From Thiomicrorhabdus sp. Kp2 (GTDB taxonomy: Bacteria > Pseudomonadota > Gammaproteobacteria > Thiomicrospirales > Thiomicrospiraceae), in the NCBI RefSeq assembly GCF_000478585.1, contig NZ_ARWI01000001.1, positions 1,798,001-1,862,000 on the forward strand: a DNA stretch of 64,000 nucleotides, in the 5' to 3' direction. Both the position numbers and the translations under genes were made by a program. Of this stretch, positions 9,395 through 19,342 are shown in pieces; position 1 is the stretch's first letter, and the number at the start of each line of letters is the position of its first letter. Under the pieces are notes generated by a model, which did not search any database, was not told where the DNA came from, and was given only the letters and a program-made list of their open reading frames with translations.

Positions 9395-10090
9395 TTTAAA
9401 GATATGTTTTAAATTTATTAAGGTTGTTTAGAGGTGTTTTATTCTGTCTTTATGAGGTGTTGGCCGAAGAACCTATTTATTTTTAGGAGTGTGATTTTTA
9501 GGTTGTCACGTTTATGGGTTTAATCTTTATTTGGTAAAACGGTTTAAGATTTAAATAGGTAAAGGCTTTAACTTAAAAGTTTTGTGAAGGCCATCTATAA
9601 AAAAGTGAAAGTCTGTATTATTAATATGTAATTTTTGTTTCGAACGAGCTTTCTTAGTTAATTCAAAATAAGTAAAGATTATAATTACTGTCTTTTAAGA
9701 TATTTTAGTTATATTATTAAAAGCGTTAATTTGATTGTTTTGCTTTCAATCAAATGATTTTGGATGTTATTGTTAGGGTAAATGTCCTGACTCAGTTGAA
9801 TCTCAAATTTAGATTAAAATTAACCTTAGTCAAACTTTGAGTGTATCTAATACTGTTTTTTGGTTCGGGCATGCAAAAAGTGTCAAAGAATAACCTTTTA
9901 TTACTCATAATTATGCTCAAAAAATTGATTCAAATGTAACCTATTGGGTGTTTTAGTTCTGCCTTGGGCGAGTGTTGCTGGGCTGATAGTGAACAATTAA
10001 AAGACTTTAATAAGCGACTTTGAAAAAGTAAGAAATAGCCAAACTCGAAACGTTTTGCTGCAATTGGATTAGAAGGATAGGGAAGGAATT

Positions 10091-12256
10091 ATGAATAGCT
10101 TAACCCACTTTTTAAATAACGGATGTTTTGATAAAAGCCGTTTATTTAAAAACCCATTATTTAAAAATGGCGTTATAAAAAATGCCTTGACGATTGCAGT
10201 GTTCAGTTCAATGCTGGTAATGGGAGCTTTTCAGAATGCCTTAGCGGAAGGGAGTTTGAAGCAAAACTTTAAACAAGCAGATATTAAAACGGTTATTGAA
10301 GCGGTCGCCAAGATTACCGGTAAAAACTTTATTATTGACCCTCGTGTAAAAGGTAATGTGACATTTATTGCGCCTGAGGGAATGGAGCCAGATGAGCTCT
10401 ATGACTCTTTACTTGCCGTGTTGAATGTATATGGTTATGTGGCTGTACCGAGTGATGGCGTGGTGAAAGTGGTGCCTGCAAACTTAGCACGCGACCAAAT
10501 TCCATATCGCACCTGGACAGAATATGATGAAGAATGGGTTACCGAAGTAGTGACCATTCATAATGTGAACGCCAGTAAACTGGTTGCCGTTTTAAGACCA
10601 TTAGTCGCTAAAGAAGGTCACTTAGTGGCGTTGTCAGAGAGCAATAAGTTAATTGTGTCTGATACGGTTTCTAATATTAAACGTATTAAGAGTATTTTGA
10701 AACGTGTTGATATCGATGTAAAAGGCGCATTTGAAGTGATTCAAGTTCAGCATACTTCAGCCGTTGAATTAGCCAAAACTTTAAAAAGTGTTATGCCTAA
10801 AAGCCAAGCAGGCGTAAACGCCACCATTGGTTTTGATGCACGTTCTAATCGCATTATTTTAAGTGGTGATGAATTAAAGCGCATGATGTTGCGGGCATTG
10901 ATTGCAGAGTTAGATGTTGAAGTGGATGCTGGTGGTGGTGTTCAAGTTATCTATTTACGTTATGCTAAAGCAACCGATATTGCGCCAGTTTTGCAAAAGA
11001 TTGCTGGTAACCAAGCGATTCAAACCATTGAAGAGTCAACCACAACAACGACGACTCCTCCAGACGCCCCAGCGGATGCCACGACAGGGATTCCTGAACA
11101 GGTGACAGGTTTAAATACTTCTATTTTGAATAAAAATGAGCTGAAAGAGAAAATTAGCATTGAGGCAGATGAGCGGATGAATGCACTAATTATTAGTGCA
11201 CCAACGACTGTAGTGAATGGCTTGAAAACGGTTATTAAACAGTTAGATATTCGCCGTGCCCAAGTACTAATTGAAGCCATCTTTGTTGAAATAGCAGCGG
11301 ATAAAGCGGCTGAATTAGGCGTTGAGTGGGGGTTGAGTGGTACAGGTGCTGCTGGCATAGTGAATTTTTCGGGTGCAATCCCATCTTTGATAGGTAATGC
11401 GGATAACCTTCTTGCTCAGTCACAAGTTATTGGTCGAGGTATTACTATAGGTGGCGGTGATGTTAACTCAGATGGAACTGGTTGGGGAGCTTTACTTCGT
11501 GCTTTAAATACTAACTCGTATTCCAATATCTTAGCAACACCCTCTATTTTGACACTGGATAATGAAGAGGCTGAGATTTTGGTTGGTAGAGAAGTACCAT
11601 TTCAAACAGGTTCTTATGCCAGTACGACGACAACCGTGACCAATCCCTTTACTACCATTGAGCGTAAAAACGTGGGATTAAAACTTAAAGTCAAACCACA
11701 AATTAACGAAGGTAATGAAGTTTACCTGGAGATTGATCAGGAAGTTTCTGATGTGATTGATAAGGGGCAAGCGGTTGATATTCAAACCTCTAAACGCCAA
11801 ATCAAAACTCGAGTGATTGTTGGTGATGGCAATATGGTCGTGCTCGGTGGTTTAATCAATGAAAAAGAAACACGTTCAAAATCTAAAGTACCAGGCCTGG
11901 GTGATTTACCAGGAATAGGCGGTTTATTTAGCTCTTCTTCTGACACTCGCGAAAAAGTGAATTTAATGGTGTTTTTACGTCCTGTCATTATTCGTAATAA
12001 TGAAATGAGTGATTACTACAGTAATAAAAAATACCACCATGTTTATGAACAGCAAGATGAGATGCTGCATCAATCTGAGGGTCAATTATTAGAAGGGTTG
12101 CGTCCAAGATTGCCAACGATTGAGCAATGGAAAAAAAGTGAACCAGCGACGCCTTTTGATGGTGATGCAAAGCAATCTAAAGCCGTTACTCAGCCAGTCA
12201 AAAAAGAAGAATCATTGATTCATGAGATGAGTGATCAAGAGCTGTTAGGGTTTTAA
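10091..12256 (+). CDS. gspD: Type II secretion secretin GspD
   Basis: 721 residues forming the outer-membrane channel of the T2SS. AAGGA lies just upstream of the ATG. A signal peptide ends at about residue 52 (NALA/EG). The N0 domain follows (KQNFKQADIKTVIEAVAKI), then N1-N3 repeats (VEVIQVQHTSAVELAKTL, QVIYLRYAKATDIAPVL), with a Thr-rich linker near 320. The secretin domain carries VPGLGDLPGIGGLF at about 600-614 and LMVFLRPVII at about 625-634, and a C-terminal tail of about 85 residues could be a pilotin-binding S-domain. It opens an operon gspD to gspN. gspC, which normally precedes it, is not found. The palindrome ACCAGGCCTGG lies in frame over the PGLG codons (11890-11900). Confidence 0.96.
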   Translation: MNSLTHFLNNGCFDKSRLFKNPLFKNGVIKNALTIAVFSSMLVMGAFQNALAEGSLKQNFKQADIKTVIEAVAKITGKNFIIDPRVKGNVTFIAPEGMEPDELYDSLLAVLNVYGYVAVPSDGVVKVVPANLARDQIPYRTWTEYDEEWVTEVVTIHNVNASKLVAVLRPLVAKEGHLVALSESNKLIVSDTVSNIKRIKSILKRVDIDVKGAFEVIQVQHTSAVELAKTLKSVMPKSQAGVNATIGFDARSNRIILSGDELKRMMLRALIAELDVEVDAGGGVQVIYLRYAKATDIAPVLQKIAGNQAIQTIEESTTTTTTPPDAPADATTGIPEQVTGLNTSILNKNELKEKISIEADERMNALIISAPTTVVNGLKTVIKQLDIRRAQVLIEAIFVEIAADKAAELGVEWGLSGTGAAGIVNFSGAIPSLIGNADNLLAQSQVIGRGITIGGGDVNSDGTGWGALLRALNTNSYSNILATPSILTLDNEEAEILVGREVPFQTGSYASTTTTVTNPFTTIERKNVGLKLKVKPQINEGNEVYLEIDQEVSDVIDKGQAVDIQTSKRQIKTRVIVGDGNMVVLGGLINEKETRSKSKVPGLGDLPGIGGLFSSSSDTREKVNLMVFLRPVIIRNNEMSDYYSNKKYHHVYEQQDEMLHQSEGQLLEGLRPRLPTIEQWKKSEPATPFDGDAKQSKAVTQPVKKEESLIHEMSDQELLGF

Positions 12257-12275
12257 GGCAATAGGATTTTGAATT

Positions 12276-13727
12276 ATGAATGTTGCACTACCATTTAGTT
12301 TTGCTAATAAAAATAAAGTACTGCTTAACAATGTTGAAGCAGGCTTATTGCTTGAATATACCGAAGAGACGCCAGCAAGTGCTTTATTAGAGCTTCAAAG
12401 AAAATACGTAAATTGTGATGTTGTACTTAATAAGATTGATAAAGCTAACTTTGATATGCAGATTCAGTCAAGTTACTCTTCGCATGGACAGCAGTCTATG
12501 GAAGCCATTGAGGCGATTGAAACCGAAGATTTAGCTTCTGTATTTGCTGAAGTCGGAGAGCCTGAAGATTTATTAGACAGTGAAGATGAAGCACCAATCA
12601 TCAAGTTACTGAATGCAATATTGGGTGAGGCCATTCGCTCTCGCGCTTCGGATATTCATATTGAACCCTTTGAAAACCAACTGCGTATTCGTTTCAGAAT
12701 TGATGGCATTCTAAAAACGGTATTAACGCCTAAAATTGCTCTAGCCAATATGCTGGTTTCACGTATTAAAGTGATGGCGCGTTTAGATATTGCTGAAAAG
12801 CGTTTACCACAAGACGGACGTATCTCATTGAAGTTAGGTGGGCGAGCAGTCGATTTAAGGGTTTCAACCATCCCTTCTAACTATGGCGAACGTGTGGTTT
12901 TACGTTTGTTAGATAAGAGTGCGGGACGTTTAAACCTTAAAGAACTCAAATTACCAGAACAAGTCGAAAAAGGCATTCAAGAAGCTTTATCTAAATCGCA
13001 TGGTATTTTCTTGGTAACAGGACCAACGGGTTCGGGTAAAACGACCACTTTGTATGCTGGCTTAAGTTTATTAAATGATGCTCAGCGCAATATTATGACG
13101 GTTGAAGACCCAATTGAATATAACATTGATGGTATTAACCAGACTCAAGTGAATACAAAAGCAGACATGACTTTTGCCAAAGGGTTGCGAGCGATTCTTC
13201 GACAAGACCCAGACGTGGTTATGGTAGGTGAAATTCGTGATGCAGAAACGGCCAATATTGCTGTTCAAGCCTCATTAACTGGGCACTTAGTTTTATCAAC
13301 TTTACATACCAACTCGGCAGTAGGTGCGGTTACCCGCTTGAGAGATATGGGGGTTGAACCGTTCCTATTGTCCTCCAGTGTGGTTGGCGTATTGGCTCAG
13401 CGTTTAGTAAGAGAGCTCTGTGATTGTAAAACCCCGCACGAAGCAGATAAAGTAGAGTGCGAAATACTGGGTGTTGAACAAGCGACCATTTATCAGCCAA
13501 ATGGTTGTGAACAGTGCCGTTATACAGGGTATAAAGGTCGAATGGGGCTTTATGAGTTGTTCTTAATGGATGAGAAGTTACGTTCTATGATTTACTCAAA
13601 TATGACAGAAGATGAGATTGAAGCGGTTTTAAGAGGCCATTCAAAATCACTACGTGAAAATGGCTATCAAGCCGTGTTAAAAGGGCAAACAAATCTGGCT
13701 GAAGTGCAAAGAGTGACTCAGTCTTAA
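12276..13727 (+). CDS. gspE: Type II secretion ATPase GspE
   Basis: 483 residues: the cytoplasmic hexameric ATPase that drives pseudopilus assembly through GspL and GspF. Walker A GPTGSGKTTT is at about 248-257 and the Asp/Walker B segment RQDPDVVMVGEIRD at about 309-322. The His-box segment TGHLVLSTLHTNSA follows. A zinc-type Cys cluster (CDC near 382, CEQC near 412) precedes YKGRMGLYEL. The N-terminal domain (about 1-100) is shorter and less conserved, as is usual. It follows gspD by 19 nt, with AGGA 9 nt before the ATG. Confidence 0.96.
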   Translation: MNVALPFSFANKNKVLLNNVEAGLLLEYTEETPASALLELQRKYVNCDVVLNKIDKANFDMQIQSSYSSHGQQSMEAIEAIETEDLASVFAEVGEPEDLLDSEDEAPIIKLLNAILGEAIRSRASDIHIEPFENQLRIRFRIDGILKTVLTPKIALANMLVSRIKVMARLDIAEKRLPQDGRISLKLGGRAVDLRVSTIPSNYGERVVLRLLDKSAGRLNLKELKLPEQVEKGIQEALSKSHGIFLVTGPTGSGKTTTLYAGLSLLNDAQRNIMTVEDPIEYNIDGINQTQVNTKADMTFAKGLRAILRQDPDVVMVGEIRDAETANIAVQASLTGHLVLSTLHTNSAVGAVTRLRDMGVEPFLLSSSVVGVLAQRLVRELCDCKTPHEADKVECEILGVEQATIYQPNGCEQCRYTGYKGRMGLYELFLMDEKLRSMIYSNMTEDEIEAVLRGHSKSLRENGYQAVLKGQTNLAEVQRVTQS

Positions 13728-13780
13728 TATGGTTGCGCAAGAGAGTCTTATGTTTCAACTAATTAATTTGGATACTCATT

Positions 13781-15004
13781 ATGCCTGCCTTTGAGTACAA
13801 AGCTTTAAGTTCATCTGGTAAATTGAAAAAAGGCTTTTTGGAAGGCGATTCGGAAAAGCAGGTTCGTCAAATTTTACGAGATCAAGGCTTAATTCCCACT
13901 GAAATTGAACCTCTCAGTAAACATGAAAAACACGCTTTGGGAGCTAGACAGGCGTTATTTGTTCCTCAAATCAAAACGGCTGATCTCTCTCTATTTACAC
14001 GTGAACTTTATACTTTGCTAGACGCAGGTACGCCCTTAAATGAGGCTTTAAAATCTATGGCTCAGCAAGCGGAATCAAAGCAGATGACACGTTTTGTGAC
14101 CAGTTTGCATACTAAAGTCGCTGAAGGGCATGGTTTAGCGAGTGCTATGAATCAAGCGCCTTTTAAAGTACCAACTGATGTGATTGCCACCGTACAAGCA
14201 GGTGAAGAGAGTGGTTATCTGGATAAGGTACTTTCACGTTTAGCAGAGTCGGTAGAGCAACGTGATCAGTTAAATAAAAAAATGAAAACGGCGCTTATCT
14301 ACCCAATTTTGATGGTTGTCGTGGCGGTAGTTATTGTATTCTTTTTGATGATGTATGTTGTGCCTAAGGTGGTTAAGGTATTTGACAATATGCAGCAAAC
14401 CTTGCCCCCTTTAACGCAAGGTTTATTGAGTTTTAGTGATTTTATTCAGCACCAATGGGGTTGGTTATTCGCTTTTGCATTATTCGCGTGGGGATTTTTT
14501 GTTTGGTTAATGCGTCAAGAAAATGGTCGTTATAAAGTCCATCAACTTATGCTTAACACACCAGGAATACAACGTTTTTTAATTTATTCTTCAGCCGCTC
14601 GTTGGGCAAGAACGCTTGGGGTGTTACTTTCAAGTGGGGTTGCCATTCAGGATGCGCTTAAAATTTCTGCTGAAGTCGTGACTTTAGAGCCATTGAAAAA
14701 ATTGGTTTTAAAGATGGTTTCTGATGTGCGTGAAGGTGAATCTGTCGCTTCTGCGATGCAAACAGCTGGCTTTTTTCCTCCCTTATTACTGAATTTAGTC
14801 AGAACGGGTGAAGGTAAAGGTCAGTTAGATACCATGTTATTGAAAGGTGCAAAACATTATGAATTTTCAGTTGAAACGGCAGCTAATACTTTAGTGAGCG
14901 TATTGGAACCTATTCTCATTATTATTATGGGGGCGGTGGTATTGACCGTTGTGCTGGCGATTATGATGCCAATTTTTGAAATGAACCAAATGGTTGGCAG
15001 TTAA
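13781..15004 (+). CDS. gspF: Type II secretion inner-membrane platform protein GspF
   Basis: 407 residues, the usual length for GspF. It is a polytopic inner-membrane protein with two homologous cytoplasmic T2SSF domains (about 65-190 and 265-390). The membrane segments are near 170-195 (YPILMVVVAVVIVFFLMMYVVPKV), 225-247 and 375-400. Characteristic motifs include FTRELYTLLDAGTPLNEAL and the corresponding second-copy segment LGVLLSSGVAIQDALKIS. It forms the platform on which GspE acts and follows gspE by 53 nt. Confidence 0.95.
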   Translation: MPAFEYKALSSSGKLKKGFLEGDSEKQVRQILRDQGLIPTEIEPLSKHEKHALGARQALFVPQIKTADLSLFTRELYTLLDAGTPLNEALKSMAQQAESKQMTRFVTSLHTKVAEGHGLASAMNQAPFKVPTDVIATVQAGEESGYLDKVLSRLAESVEQRDQLNKKMKTALIYPILMVVVAVVIVFFLMMYVVPKVVKVFDNMQQTLPPLTQGLLSFSDFIQHQWGWLFAFALFAWGFFVWLMRQENGRYKVHQLMLNTPGIQRFLIYSSAARWARTLGVLLSSGVAIQDALKISAEVVTLEPLKKLVLKMVSDVREGESVASAMQTAGFFPPLLLNLVRTGEGKGQLDTMLLKGAKHYEFSVETAANTLVSVLEPILIIIMGAVVLTVVLAIMMPIFEMNQMVGS

Positions 15005-15100
15005 AGGGGGGATGCATTCTTCTTTTAGCATCGGTTCGCACACTCTCATAAAAAATCTCAAGAGTTTTAAAAAAATTAAATTTTAATAAAGGTTAAGGTT

Positions 15101-15547
15101 ATGAAGCGATTAATAAATCAACAGAAATTAAAACACCAAAAAGGTTTTACCTTGATTGAGTTGATGGTTGTTGTTGTGATTTTAGCGGTGTTAGCAGGCC
15201 TGGTTGTTCCAAATTTAATGGATAGACCAGATGAAGCTCGTATTGTAAAAGCGAAACAGGATATTTCTGCGGTTTCATCCGCCTTAAAACTGTATAAGTT
15301 AGATAACTTTGTTTATCCAACAACCGACCAAGGGTTAGAAGCTTTGGTTACAAAACCTGACAGTGAGCCTGTGCCAAAGAATTGGAAAAACCTATTAGAT
15401 AATGTGCCTTTAGATCCTTGGGGTAATCCCTATTTGTATTTATCACCTGGCGAGCATGGAGCATTTGATTTGTTTACCTATGGCGCGGATGGCGTTGATG
15501 GCGGTGAAGGGGTAAATGCGACAATCGGTCAGTGGAACTTACAGTAA
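15101..15547 (+). CDS. gspG: Major pseudopilin GspG
   Basis: 148 residues. A 15-residue leader ending KG is followed by FTLIELMVVVVILAVLAGL, with Glu at +5 of the mature protein. It is cleaved and N-methylated by a prepilin peptidase that is not encoded in this window. The GspG hallmarks are present: YPTTDQGLEALV, the PLDPWGNPY segment and the C-terminal YGADG calcium-binding region. It forms the main shaft of the T2SS pseudopilus. A one-mismatch palindrome copy, GCAGGCCTGGTT, lies over the AGLV codons at 15194-15205. Confidence 0.96.
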   Translation: MKRLINQQKLKHQKGFTLIELMVVVVILAVLAGLVVPNLMDRPDEARIVKAKQDISAVSSALKLYKLDNFVYPTTDQGLEALVTKPDSEPVPKNWKNLLDNVPLDPWGNPYLYLSPGEHGAFDLFTYGADGVDGGEGVNATIGQWNLQ

Positions 15548-15574
15548 CCCCCTTTCGATTAGCGGATAATTTGT

Positions 15575-16096
15575 ATGCGTAAACAGGCGCGCCCAACTTT
15601 TCTAAGCAAACATAATTTGCAACAGGGTTTTACCTTGATTGAATTGATGGTTGTTGTGGTCATAATGAGTGTAGTCGTTTCAGTAGGTGTGCTCTCTTTA
15701 GGGCGGTTTAATCAAGATTTACTTGAAAACCAACAAGCCAAAATTGAGAGCTACTTTACACAAATTGCTGACCAATCTACCTTTAGCCAAACAATGTATT
15801 TAATTGTGCCAGATGATGAAGGCTTAACGCCATTTAAGTATGTTGACTATCAGTGGCAGTCGGTTGAGGATATGAGTGACTTGCCATGGCACAGTGGTTT
15901 TGTCGCAGAGTGGGAAGTGGACGAACATTTTGCAGAACAACAAAGTTTACCCAGGCCTGGTTGGGTGTTTTGGCCAAGTGGCGATGTTTTGGCAGGTAAA
16001 ATTTTGCTAAAAAGTATCAACGATGGTGTGACGGATCCTTCTGATAATGAAGTGGCGCTGAGTTGGAATGAATCTTTAGAGTTTGCCAAGAGATGA
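15575..16096 (+). CDS. gspH: Minor pseudopilin GspH
   Basis: 173 residues. Leader MRKQARPTFLSKHNLQQG, then FTLIELMVVVVIMSVVVSVG with Glu+5. The operon position between gspG and gspI and the length fit GspH. In the family this subunit links the shaft to the I-J-K tip. The gene end overlaps gspI by 4 nt. A palindrome copy CCAGGCCTGG (15951-15960) is read in the R-P-G frame, a different frame from that in gspD. Confidence 0.9.
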   Translation: MRKQARPTFLSKHNLQQGFTLIELMVVVVIMSVVVSVGVLSLGRFNQDLLENQQAKIESYFTQIADQSTFSQTMYLIVPDDEGLTPFKYVDYQWQSVEDMSDLPWHSGFVAEWEVDEHFAEQQSLPRPGWVFWPSGDVLAGKILLKSINDGVTDPSDNEVALSWNESLEFAKR

Positions 16097-16512
16097 AGAT
16101 ATGTTCAGGGGTATTGAATTGCATGAATACTGATAGTGAAGCAGGAAAACGCGTAGCGTTCGCTTCTGGCTTCACCCTGATTGAAGTGATGGTGGCTTTA
16201 GCGATTATTGCCATAGCACTTTCTGCAGTCAGTCGTAGTTTAGGTTTAACGGTGTCAAATCAAACGCATTTAGAGTCACGAGTATTGGCGACCTGGGTGG
16301 CGGAAAATTCGATTGTAGAACAGCAACTTTTTCCTGGCAAGCAAGCAGAGAAAAAACAGGTACAAAGTATGTTGAATCGCCAATGGGTCATTGAAACGAC
16401 AAGTGAACCGACCTTCATTCCAGAAATCTATCGAATGTCGGTTGAGGTAAGAGAGGAAGGGTCGGAGCAACTCTCTGCCAATTTATTTAGTGTAGTTGGA
16501 GCCAATGAGTAA
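16093..16512 (+). CDS. gspI: Minor pseudopilin GspI
   Basis: 139 residues from ATG 16093, which overlaps the gspH stop (ATGA). The inner ATG 16123 would give a more typical 16-residue leader before FTLIEVMVALAIIAIALSAVS. The start is therefore uncertain; either one leaves the mature protein unchanged. Length and the VLATWVAENSIVEQ segment fit GspI, which nucleates the pseudopilus tip with GspJ and GspK. Confidence 0.9.
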   Translation: MKICSGVLNCMNTDSEAGKRVAFASGFTLIEVMVALAIIAIALSAVSRSLGLTVSNQTHLESRVLATWVAENSIVEQQLFPGKQAEKKQVQSMLNRQWVIETTSEPTFIPEIYRMSVEVREEGSEQLSANLFSVVGANE

Positions 16513-17110
16513 TTTAACGCTCAAGTTGAAACAACAGCAAGGTTTTACCTTGATAGAGTTGTTGGTGGCTTTAGGGGTTTCTGCCGTGATAGCCGTTTTG
16601 GCTTATCAGTCCATTGACAGCATGGTGAATGTAAAGGCGAATGTTGAAGAACATGCCAGCCAAACAGAAATCCTACAGCGAGCGGTTTGGTGGATGGAGC
16701 AAGACTTTATTCAATTGACACCTCGCCCTATTCAGGATGAATTAGGCTCTGATTTGCCAGCGTTTCAGTATCGAGCGGATACAGGTATTGAACTGAGCAG
16801 AATTGCTCAGTTTCCAACGCCAAATTCGAATGGGGGTCTACAGCGAGTTGGTTATGTGTTGGATAATTCGGTGCTATACCGTTTAACTTGGCCTGTGATG
16901 GATCGTGCGCCTGACACTAAACCCAAAAAGGTCGTGTTATTAGAAGATGTCAGCAAACTGGATGTTGAGCTTTTAAACGCTTCAGATAAATGGGTAGACT
17001 CTTGGCCTGCGCCAACCCAAACTTTGGATGAGCTACCCAAGGCAACGAGAATTGTTATTGAGCATAAAACCCTGGGCACGCTTTCCCGTTTATATATGGG
17101 GGTAAGTTAG
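16505..17110 (+). CDS. gspJ: Minor pseudopilin GspJ
   Basis: 201 residues from ATG 16505, chosen for the GGAG 5 nt upstream; the longer TTG start at 16496 lacks an RBS. Leader MSNLTLKLKQQQG, then FTLIELLVALGVSAVIAVLA with Glu+5. GspJ-type features follow: a Trp-rich segment AVWWMEQDFIQL and RPIQD near 70. It belongs to the I-J-K tip complex. It overlaps gspI, and its stop overlaps the GTG start of gspK. Confidence 0.93.
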   Translation: MSNLTLKLKQQQGFTLIELLVALGVSAVIAVLAYQSIDSMVNVKANVEEHASQTEILQRAVWWMEQDFIQLTPRPIQDELGSDLPAFQYRADTGIELSRIAQFPTPNSNGGLQRVGYVLDNSVLYRLTWPVMDRAPDTKPKKVVLLEDVSKLDVELLNASDKWVDSWPAPTQTLDELPKATRIVIEHKTLGTLSRLYMGVS

Positions 17111-18105
17111 TGGTTTTGTATAGAAAAACGGTAGGCCTGTTTTATGAAAAGCAAAAAGGCTTTGCATTACTTACGGTAATGTTAGTGGTGGCTTTAGTGA
17201 GTATGGTCTCTAGTCAATTGCTCTATGATCAACAAGTTCATATACAGCGAAGCACCTATATGATTCACCAAGCGCATTCGATATCGGTGGCTTATGGATT
17301 TGAAGGCTGGGTCAAAAAAGGGTTAAAAGCAGATTTAAGAAATAATCCAACTGACCATTTGAATGAACAATGGGCACAACCCTTAATTCCAGTGGCATTT
17401 GCCGATGGTATGGTGAGTGGACGGTTGCTCGATTTGCATGCGCATTTAAATTTAAATAATGTGCTAGAACAAGATGCAAAGTTAAAAACGTTTTGGAAAA
17501 AAATGGTTGAGCGCTATCTTTCGCAAAGATTGCCTGAAGAGAATTTTCAGGGTTTTGCGGATGTGTTAACAGATTGGGTTGATGCTGATGATGACTCACA
17601 AGATTACGGTGCTGAAAGTGAGATATATTTATTGAATGAGCCCGCTTACCGAGCGGCAAACCAACCTATGGTTATGGTCAGTGAGCTGAAAAACCTACAG
17701 GGTATGGAAAAGATTAAGCCAATGAATTTACAAAAAATTGAGCAATATGTGACGGCACTGCCGAGTGTAACAACGATTAATGTGAATACGGCGGATATTC
17801 CCGTATTAACGGCAATGGCAGACTGGTTAACAGAAGATATTGCTAAACAGTGGGTGGTTCAAAGGAAGACTGAACCCGCTGAAGATACAGGTATGTTTAT
17901 GGCCTTTTTAACGGATAAAACAGGGTTTATGCCCGATGAGATTGTAAAGGATATCCCTGTTCAGGTCATCGATGTAAAAAGTCAATTTTTTTTATTACAA
18001 GCACAAGTTGATTATGGTGATGTAAAGCAGGTGGTTTCATCCATTTTTAATCGAAAAAGTGAAAACGAAGTCACATTAGTGCAAAGGTGGTTAAGTGTTG
18101 GGTAG
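17110..18105 (+). CDS. gspK: Minor pseudopilin GspK
   Basis: 331 residues from GTG 17110, which overlaps the gspJ stop; a GGGGG stretch lies upstream. The leader ends QKG, followed by FALLTVMLVVALVSMVSSQL. Position +5 is Thr rather than Glu, as is typical for GspK, the large tip subunit. The alpha-domain region includes LTDWVDADDDSQDYGAE and later TINVNTADIPVL, which fits the helix-hairpin-helix-like part of the T2SSK family. The gene end overlaps gspL by 11 nt. Confidence 0.95.
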   Translation: MVLYRKTVGLFYEKQKGFALLTVMLVVALVSMVSSQLLYDQQVHIQRSTYMIHQAHSISVAYGFEGWVKKGLKADLRNNPTDHLNEQWAQPLIPVAFADGMVSGRLLDLHAHLNLNNVLEQDAKLKTFWKKMVERYLSQRLPEENFQGFADVLTDWVDADDDSQDYGAESEIYLLNEPAYRAANQPMVMVSELKNLQGMEKIKPMNLQKIEQYVTALPSVTTINVNTADIPVLTAMADWLTEDIAKQWVVQRKTEPAEDTGMFMAFLTDKTGFMPDEIVKDIPVQVIDVKSQFFLLQAQVDYGDVKQVVSSIFNRKSENEVTLVQRWLSVG

Positions 18106-19342
18106 TAACCAAAATAAATCTGAAATACAGCAAACCGATGGTATTTTAGCCAACTCTTTGGTGGCAAGTATTTCACTTCAGGGTGAGTTGCAAATTCACA
18201 ATGTTGAAGGCAAATTACTGAATGCAGAAGACGTTATTTCTAAATTGACAGCAAGTAGAAGATTGAATCGTGAGCTTGCCATTGTTTGGTTGCCAACACA
18301 AAAGTTGGTTATGACCGAAGCCATCGTACCTGGAAAGCGAAAGGCGCATTGGATGGCGGCTTTGCCTTATGCTCTGGAGGAAGGTTTGTCGGAACCTGTT
18401 GAGAGCTATCATTTTGTGCCTTATAACCGTACCAATGCGGGTTTAGTCTCTTTAGCGGCAGCGAACCATGAAGACATGAAAAATTGGAAGCGTATAATTG
18501 AATCGGCAGGTTTAGGGTACGCGCAGTTGGTTCCCGATTGTTTTAGATTGCAAAATAACAACGGTGAAGTAGCTGAAGGCTCTCATGTTTGGACTCTTTT
18601 TCAGCAAGGCAGTACTGTCTTGGTGAGAACCAGTGCTTATCAAGGGTTGGCGGGTAACTCCGATTGGTATCATGCCATAAAAGAGCAGGCTTTAAATCAG
18701 CGCTACATGAAGGACTTACAAGCCGTAACGGATATAAAAGAAGTTACAGTGAAGGCTTCTGATTTATTAAGCAGTCATTCGCAAAACTTGCCAAAGGTTT
18801 TATCTTTAAGCTTAAGTCAGTATGCCTATAAAACTCGTTCGGGTAATGAGAACAAATGGTATGAATGGCGTTGGGTTGCTGTTTTGATTTTTATTGTTGT
18901 GGGGTTGTATTTAACTAACCAAGTTATGCAGACGCAGCAGCTTAAAGATCAAGTTGACTATACTCAACAGAAAAATACCGAGCTTTTTAAAGTGATGTTT
19001 CCAGAAGCTAAACGAATTGTTAATATCAAATCACAGACATTGATGTATCTCAAGCGGCAAACAGAAGGAAGTGGCGAAGCACTCTATTTGATGCCTATTT
19101 TGCAACAGGTTGAACCTTGGTTTAGTCAAGCCAAAACGGTTAAAGTAGAACAGCTTCAATGGCACAGAGATAAAAAACAAAAACCATTGGAATTAACAGT
19201 GACGGCGACAAATACCAAGGAATTAGAAAATATTATTGAACTGTCTAACGCACAAAATAATCGTTCTGTGAAGTTGAGTCTTTCTTTAAAAAATGTCAAT
19301 GCCGATGGCGCACAGGGAGTGATTTATGTGGACGCAAATTAA
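18095..19342 (+). CDS. gspL: Type II secretion assembly protein GspL
   Basis: 415 residues from GTG 18095, preceded by AAAGGTGG. The N-terminal actin-like cytoplasmic domain (ASRRLNRELAIVWLPTQKL, WMAALPYALEE) binds GspE. A single membrane helix near 258-280 (WVAVLIFIVVGLYLTNQVM) is followed by a periplasmic coiled coil and ferredoxin-like domain. Domain order and length match GspL. It overlaps gspK and is overlapped by gspM. Confidence 0.93.
   Translation: MLGSNQNKSEIQQTDGILANSLVASISLQGELQIHNVEGKLLNAEDVISKLTASRRLNRELAIVWLPTQKLVMTEAIVPGKRKAHWMAALPYALEEGLSEPVESYHFVPYNRTNAGLVSLAAANHEDMKNWKRIIESAGLGYAQLVPDCFRLQNNNGEVAEGSHVWTLFQQGSTVLVRTSAYQGLAGNSDWYHAIKEQALNQRYMKDLQAVTDIKEVTVKASDLLSSHSQNLPKVLSLSLSQYAYKTRSGNENKWYEWRWVAVLIFIVVGLYLTNQVMQTQQLKDQVDYTQQKNTELFKVMFPEAKRIVNIKSQTLMYLKRQTEGSGEALYLMPILQQVEPWFSQAKTVKVEQLQWHRDKKQKPLELTVTATNTKELENIIELSNAQNNRSVKLSLSLKNVNADGAQGVIYVDAN

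Larger units (their letters stand above)
8990..10090. other. AT-rich intergenic region between copper-protein operon and gsp operon
   Basis: About 1.1 kb with no convincing coding frame on either strand. The composition is markedly AT-rich with many T and A runs. It must hold the divergent promoters of the copper operon (minus) and of gspD (plus). A Fur-like inverted repeat (9212-9250) and a perfect small hairpin (9376-9394) are listed separately. I see no tRNA or other structured RNA. Confidence 0.7.
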